NCBI GenBank assembly: GCA_023678885.1
Contig: CM042998.1
Coordinates: 1,429,820-1,493,819 of the forward strand
DNA: 64,000 nt
Direction: 5' to 3'
Source of the DNA: Pogostemon cablin
Taxonomy: Eukaryota > Streptophyta > Magnoliopsida > Lamiales > Lamiaceae
Shown: piece by piece, positions 59,341-64,000 of the stretch
Layout of the letters: the number at the start of each line of letters is the position of its first letter
Position numbering within the stretch: position 1 is the first letter of the stretch
Made by a program: the position numbers and the translations under genes
Notes under the pieces: model-generated
The model's input: only the letters and a program-made list of their open reading frames with translations
Database searches by the model: none
Told to the model about the DNA's origin: nothing

Positions 59341-62077
59341 ATGGCTTATGCTGCTCTTGTTTCACTTCAACGAACCACAGATCTTTTTCTGAATCAGTAT
59401 AAGTATCCCATTTATGATGATCAAAGAGAGCAAATTACATCCATCCTCAAATATGTGCTTTTCTTGATATCTTTCTTTGAAAATTCCTCCCAAGAACTCA
59501 ACCTTTTGGAAGGAAAAATCAGAGATTTGGCTAATGAAGCAGAAGATCTCATCGACTGTTTTACATGGAGTCCTTCTCGGATTGATTGGAGGAGTGTTTG
59601 GCCTGAACTCGAACGGGAGCTAAAACAAGCTACAGAGGAAATTTGTTCAATGTCTGGAGATTTGTTGCATGATCAACCTGCTGCAGTATCATCATCAAAA
59701 GTTGCAACTTTGTCCAAAATTGATGTGGTCATTGGATTAGAGGATGATCTGAAAGAAATAAAGGGTCGGCTTTGCGGCGAATCATCCAAACTTGAAGTCA
59801 TCCCAATCGTAGGCATGGGAGGAATCGGTAAGACTACTCTGGCTCTAAAGGCTTATAATGATCCATTAACAATCGAGTATTTTGATATTCGTGCTTGGGT
59901 CACAGTATCACAGGGTTATAGTGTTCATGAAATTCTTTCATCCCTCCTTGTATCAATGAATTTGTTGGAGAAGAATGAATTCGTAGCTGAAGAAAAATTG
60001 TACAAAGCCTTGAAGGGCAGGAGGTACTTGATTGTAATGGACGACATTTGGAGCACAAATGTTTGGGATGATTTGAGGAATATATTCCCAGACGACAAGA
60101 ATGGAAGCCGAATCATGATAACCACTAGGCTGTCCGAAGTAGCCACTAATGCAAGTTCCAGTAGACATCATGATATGAAGTTCATGGATGGAAATCACAG
60201 CTGGAATTTGTTAAAGCAAAAGTTGTTCATAGATGGCCAAGATTGTCCTCCTGAGTTGGAAGACATTGGGAAACATATTGCACTTGGATGCGGAGGGTTG
60301 CCACTTGCTGCCGTACTCGTTGCAGGAATGCTGTCCACGGTCGTTAAGACTCGAGCTTCATGGGAGAAAATTGCAAAAAATGTAAATGCAGTCATTGATG
60401 GGCAAATAGACAAGATACTGTCTTTGAGCTACAGGCTCTTGCCTCATCATTTGAGGCCGTGTTTTCTATTCATGGCAGGCTTTCCGGAAGATCACACTAT
60501 CTACGTCTCAAGGCTGATCAAATTATGGGTAGCAGAAGGCTTTTTGAAGCATCAAAACGAACACAAAAGCATGGAAGAGGAAGCAGAGGAGCATTTGGAG
60601 GATCTCGTCAAGAGAAGTCTAGTTCTGATCACGAGTCGGAAGAGTAATGGGAGAATCAAGAGTTGCAGGCTGCATGATCTGGTACGAGACATGTTCATAA
60701 GGAAAGCTCAAGAAGAGAAGTTTCTTCGAACAAATAAGTACATTGATCCAGAGAGGAGAATAAACGAGCATCGCATTAGCATCAGCCACTGCCGACTAAA
60801 TGAGATTTGGGGTCCAACCATCCGTACCATTTTATGCTTCCAACCCTACGTTGATAGCTCTTTACTAAACTTTGTAGTAAACTTCACCCTTCTATGGGTA
60901 TTAGACATCACACATGACAACTTCGTGTGGCTCCCTACAGAGTTATATGGATTGATTCATTTAAGGTACCTTGCTGTAGGACTGGCCATTGACATCCCTG
61001 CAGGCATATCAAAACTTGTGAATCTTCAAACGTTGATCATTCGTCCAAGAAGAGAATGGGACTACGAATCAATTTCTGCGTATGTGCCGCTGGAAATTTG
61101 GAGGATGTCACATTTAAGGCATCTTGTATTGACCAATTTCATGCTAGTTTATCCTTCAGATGGACCACCACCTCTAGAAATCCTGCAAACACTTTCCTTC
61201 ACTTCGTTTTTCATGTGGAGCAAAAGTGTCCTGAGGTTGATTCGAAATCTAAAAAAACTAGCTATTATTTGTTCTGGGGCTGCAGTGTATGGCCCCCACG
61301 ATCTTACAAATCTGCATCAGCTGGAGAAGTTGAAGATATCCAGGAAAGATTCTTGGGGCGTTTTTAAACTTGCTTTTCCATCGACACTAAGGAAGTTGAC
61401 CTTAGTTGGTGGTCGACTCCCTTGGAAAGATATGACCATTGTTGGTTCGTTGCCTAATCTCGAAGTTCTTAAGCTAAGAGAATTTGCTTGTGACGGCAAA
61501 ACATGGGAAACGACCGACGGGGGATTCCCTCAGCTCAAATTTCTTCAAGTTCAGAACTCGAAACTCCAATGTTGGATAACTGAAAGTGATCATTTTCCAA
61601 CACTTAAATGGCTCATACTTCATGATTGTCCGTGTTTAGTTTGCATTCCGGATGAATTTGAAAGTATTCAAACACTTGAGCTGATCGAGGTGGATGAAGA
61701 AAATCAATCTCTAGTGGAGTCGGCAAAACAGATACAAGAGGAGCAACTCAGCTACGGAAATGATACCCTCCAAGTTCATTGCATTCATTCTATGAAGGTT
61801 AGAGCTCTATCTAAAAGTAGAATGATTTGTTACTACTTTGTTGATTCGTAACAAGTAGATGCATGACTATTGTTGTTTGCTTCAGGATCTGAAAAACTTA
61901 GCATTTACTGAAAACGTAGAGCCGCAGTCGGACAACAGCCGGAGATGCTCGTCTGCGCCGACAAGCCAGGGCAGGAGAAAACAAGTAATTGCAGCGGCGT
62001 CGATCCTATCAATAGCATTACTTCTATTTCACATATATATTTCAGATGATTGCAAATTCAGACAGTTAAATTCTTAG
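59341..62077 (+). CDS. Intact CC-NB-ARC-LRR immune receptor (R1-like) with a spliced hydrophobic C-terminus
   Basis: Two exons, 59341-61797 and 61886-62077, give a predicted 882-residue receptor. The start is the ATG of MAYAALVSLQRTT, the start conserved in the neighbouring copies; the frame is open 21 bases further up, but without ATG. Motifs: coiled coil with EDLID at 68-72, P-loop GMGGIGKTT at 158-166, kinase 2 YLIVMDDIW at 229-237, GLPL at 319-322, RNBS-D CFLFMAGFPEDH, LHD (MHD variant) at 444-446, then about ten irregular LRRs to about 790. The 88-bp phase-0 intron has donor AAG/GTTAGA and acceptor TTGCTTCAG. Exon 2 adds 63 residues: DLKNLAFTENVE, a basic Ser/Arg stretch (GRRK), then VIAAASILSIALLLFHIYI, a likely membrane helix, and a short tail. 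With intron retention the protein stops at 61851 (836 residues). The P-loop codons resemble typical miR482/2118 target sequence, an inference. Confidence 0.92.
61798..61885 (+). other. 88-bp intron separating the LRR exon from the hydrophobic-tail exon
   Basis: GT donor in AAG/GTTAGAGCTC and AG acceptor in TGTTTGCTTCAG/GATCTG, phase 0. The same position is used in NLR pseudogene 2 (44878-44984) and, with different exon 2 content, in NLR pseudogene 1 (31878-31969). The intron has an in-frame stop (TAA at 61849-61851), so retention ends the protein without the tail. Confidence 0.8.
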
Positions 62078-62310
62078 TATATCTCAAAAAAAAGCTGTAC
62101 GGATTGTTAGAGTGATACGTAATTAGCAAATGACAACAAGGTCATAATTTCAAATCTCACTATCATCAAAGCCTGTCACAAATGCTTTGCCTATACTCCC
62201 TCGTCTCAATACACTGTTCACCTTGAAAAGTGCATTCTGAAATATAAACTGCATTTTTTTTCCTCGTGATATCTGAATCTACTCTCTATTGTGGTTCGTT
62301 TCGTTTCTAA
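62078..62310. other. Intergenic spacer with a truncated MITE end
   Basis: Near 62196, TACTCCCTCGTCTCAATACA resembles one end of the Stowaway-like MITEs elsewhere in the window; the opposite end is missing. It lies about 120-150 bases before the next NLR start. Confidence 0.5.
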
Positions 62311-64000
62311 ATGAATACAAAGCCAACAAGATGGACACTGATCGCAATCATGGCTTACGCTGCTCTTTCATCGCTTCAAAAATCCACCGATCTGATCCTG
62401 AATCATGATAAGTATTCCATTTCCGTTGATGAAACGGAACAAATTGCCTCCATCCGTGAATATGTGTCTTTCTTAATATCTTTCCTAGAAGATCTCCCCG
62501 AGAAAGCCAACCGTTTGGAAGGAAAAATTAGGGATTTAGCTCATGAAGCTGAAGATCTTATCGAATATTTCATGTGGAATCAATCTCGGATGAGATGGGG
62601 GAATTTTGAGCTATCAAGAGTTGAAGTTGAACGCCAATTGAAACGATTAAGAGAGGAAATTGGTAAAATCTCTGGAGATATGACGGATGATCGACCCATT
62701 CATTTACCTGCTGCTATTTCGGCAACAGGAGTTGCAGCAAGGGGCAAATTGGTAATTGGCTTGGAGGGCGATCTGACGGCCATAAAGGGTCGACTTTGTG
62801 GGGGATCATCCAAGCTTGAAATCATCCCAATTGTAGGTATGGGAGGCATCGGTAAAACTACTCTTGCCCTAAATGCTTATGATGATCACTTAGTAATGGA
62901 ATATTTTCATATTCGTGTGTTTGTCCAATTATCCCAAGAGTATGATGCGAGCAAATTTCTTTCAAAACTCCTAGCTTCAATAAAATTGTTCGAAGAACAA
63001 ATGCTAGGTGAGAAAAACGAATGTACAACTGAAGGAAATGAATGCGAGGAACCTGGGATTGCAGAAAGCGAGTGCAATGAGTCTGAAATTGCAGAAAATG
63101 TGTACAAATGCTTGAAGGGATGGCGATATTTGATTTTAGTTGATGACTTGTGGAGCACAAATGTTTGGGATGATGTGAGGAATATTTCCAAACGACAACA
63201 ATGGAAGTCGTATCATGTTAGACTACTAGGCAACCTGATGTAGCCACATGCCAGTTCTGGTGGCCCTGTTCATGAGATGAAGTTCATGGATGAGAATCAG
63301 AGTTGGAATTTGCTTAAGCAAAAGGTGTTCACGGAGGGGAAAGATTGTCCTCCCGAGTTGGAAGACGTCGGGAAAGAGATTGCACGAGGCTGTAGAGGGC
63401 TGCCCCTTGCTGTTGTTCTGGTTGCTGGTGTATACTGTCCACAGTTGCCAAATCTCAACCTTCATGGGAGAAAATTGCAAGAAATGTGAATGCAGTTGTT
63501 GATGGGCAATTAGACAAGATACTATCTTTGAGCTACGTGCAGTTACCTCATCACTTGAGGCCATGTTTTCTATTCATGGCAGGCTTTCCTGAAGATCACA
63601 ATATCCATGTCTCGAGGCTCATCAAATTATGGGTAGCTGAAGGCTTTTTGAGACATCAGGATGAATCTAAAAGTTTGGAAGAGGGAGCAGAGGAGTATGT
63701 TGGAGGATTTAGAGAAAAGGAGTCTTGTTTTGATCACAAGCAGGAAGAGTAATGGAAATATCAAGAGTTGTAGGCTTCATGATCTGGTGCGAGACATGTG
63801 CATAAGGAAAGCAGCGGAAGAGAAATTTCTCTTCCTTGTAACAGGTAGGTATGTTATTCCAAAATTGGAGAAAAGACGAGCGGCGGAATAGTATTGGTCA
63901 TTCTCGTTTACATGAGATTCAGAGTCCAACCATCCATACCATTATATACTTCCCAACCTTCCTGGATTTTTCTTCGCTGCTCTTTCTTGTAAGGTTTCGG
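62311..64000 (+). pseudogene. NLR pseudogene 4 (R1-like), multiply frameshifted, runs off the window
   Basis: The frame opens at 62311, but the family start MAYAALSSLQKSTD is the ATG at 62350. It has the coiled coil with EDLIE and the P-loop GMGGIGKTT (from residue 163 counted from 62350). An unusual acidic, Cys-containing insert follows, then kinase 2 YLILVDDLW. Frameshifts near 63185 (RNBS-B lost), near 63430 (after GLPLAVVLVAG) and near 63690 break the frame. The RNBS-D block MAGFPEDHNIHVSRLIKLW and an LHD motif (about 63775) are still readable in other frames, and a stop falls at 63889. The LRR region lies beyond the window. It is not expected to make a receptor. Confidence 0.92.

Overview
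The window is nuclear DNA of a flowering plant. It is AT-rich, intron-poor and full of plant transposons. It carries an intact PPR-DYW gene and a cluster of CC-NB-ARC-LRR (NLR) genes of the R1/late-blight-homolog type (Rx-like coiled coil, EDLID motif). That NLR type is expanded in asterids such as Solanales and Lamiales, so an asterid eudicot is my best guess; the species cannot be read from the sequence.

Layout. 1-15 kb: a Ty1/copia element (Copia-A, 213-5680) with 662-bp LTRs and a 5-bp target duplication. Its 3' two-thirds plus 2.7 kb of flank are repeated as a nearly identical tandem duplication of about 6.55 kb (1838-8385 and 8386-14940). 15-26 kb: gene-free DNA holding MITEs, a hAT-type element, a probable Helitron end, long-inverted-repeat elements and AT microsatellites. 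27.5-29.6 kb (minus): an intact single-exon PPR-DYW gene resembling Arabidopsis At3g24000. 30-32 kb: NLR pseudogene 1, with an internal inversion. 35.6-42.6 kb: a decayed MULE with a transposase (+) and a convergent Ulp1/DUF1985 gene (-), a pairing known from Kaonashi-type MULEs; its first intron is a GGCGGACA-rich minisatellite. 42.7-43.5 kb: a second hAT-type element. 44-45.2 kb: NLR pseudogene 2, whose NB-ARC is deleted. 45.5-54.3 kb: an old copia element (Copia-B) with two long solo LTRs nested in it in opposite orientation. 56.4-64 kb: three NLR copies in direct orientation. One is broken by a single frameshift, one is apparently intact (59341-62077), and one is a multiply frameshifted copy running off the window.

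The functional content is small: one organellar RNA-editing-type PPR gene, one full-length NLR and one possibly functional truncated NLR. The most interesting feature is a short second exon on the intact NLR that encodes a hydrophobic, membrane-anchor-like C-terminus. NLR pseudogene 2, 15 kb away, has the same exon structure with an even more hydrophobic tail. Retaining the 88-bp intron would give a soluble form. Other notable points are the templated patch at the inversion breakpoint in NLR pseudogene 1, the chimeric ORF at the tandem-duplication junction, and the solo LTR inserted at the exact edge of another.
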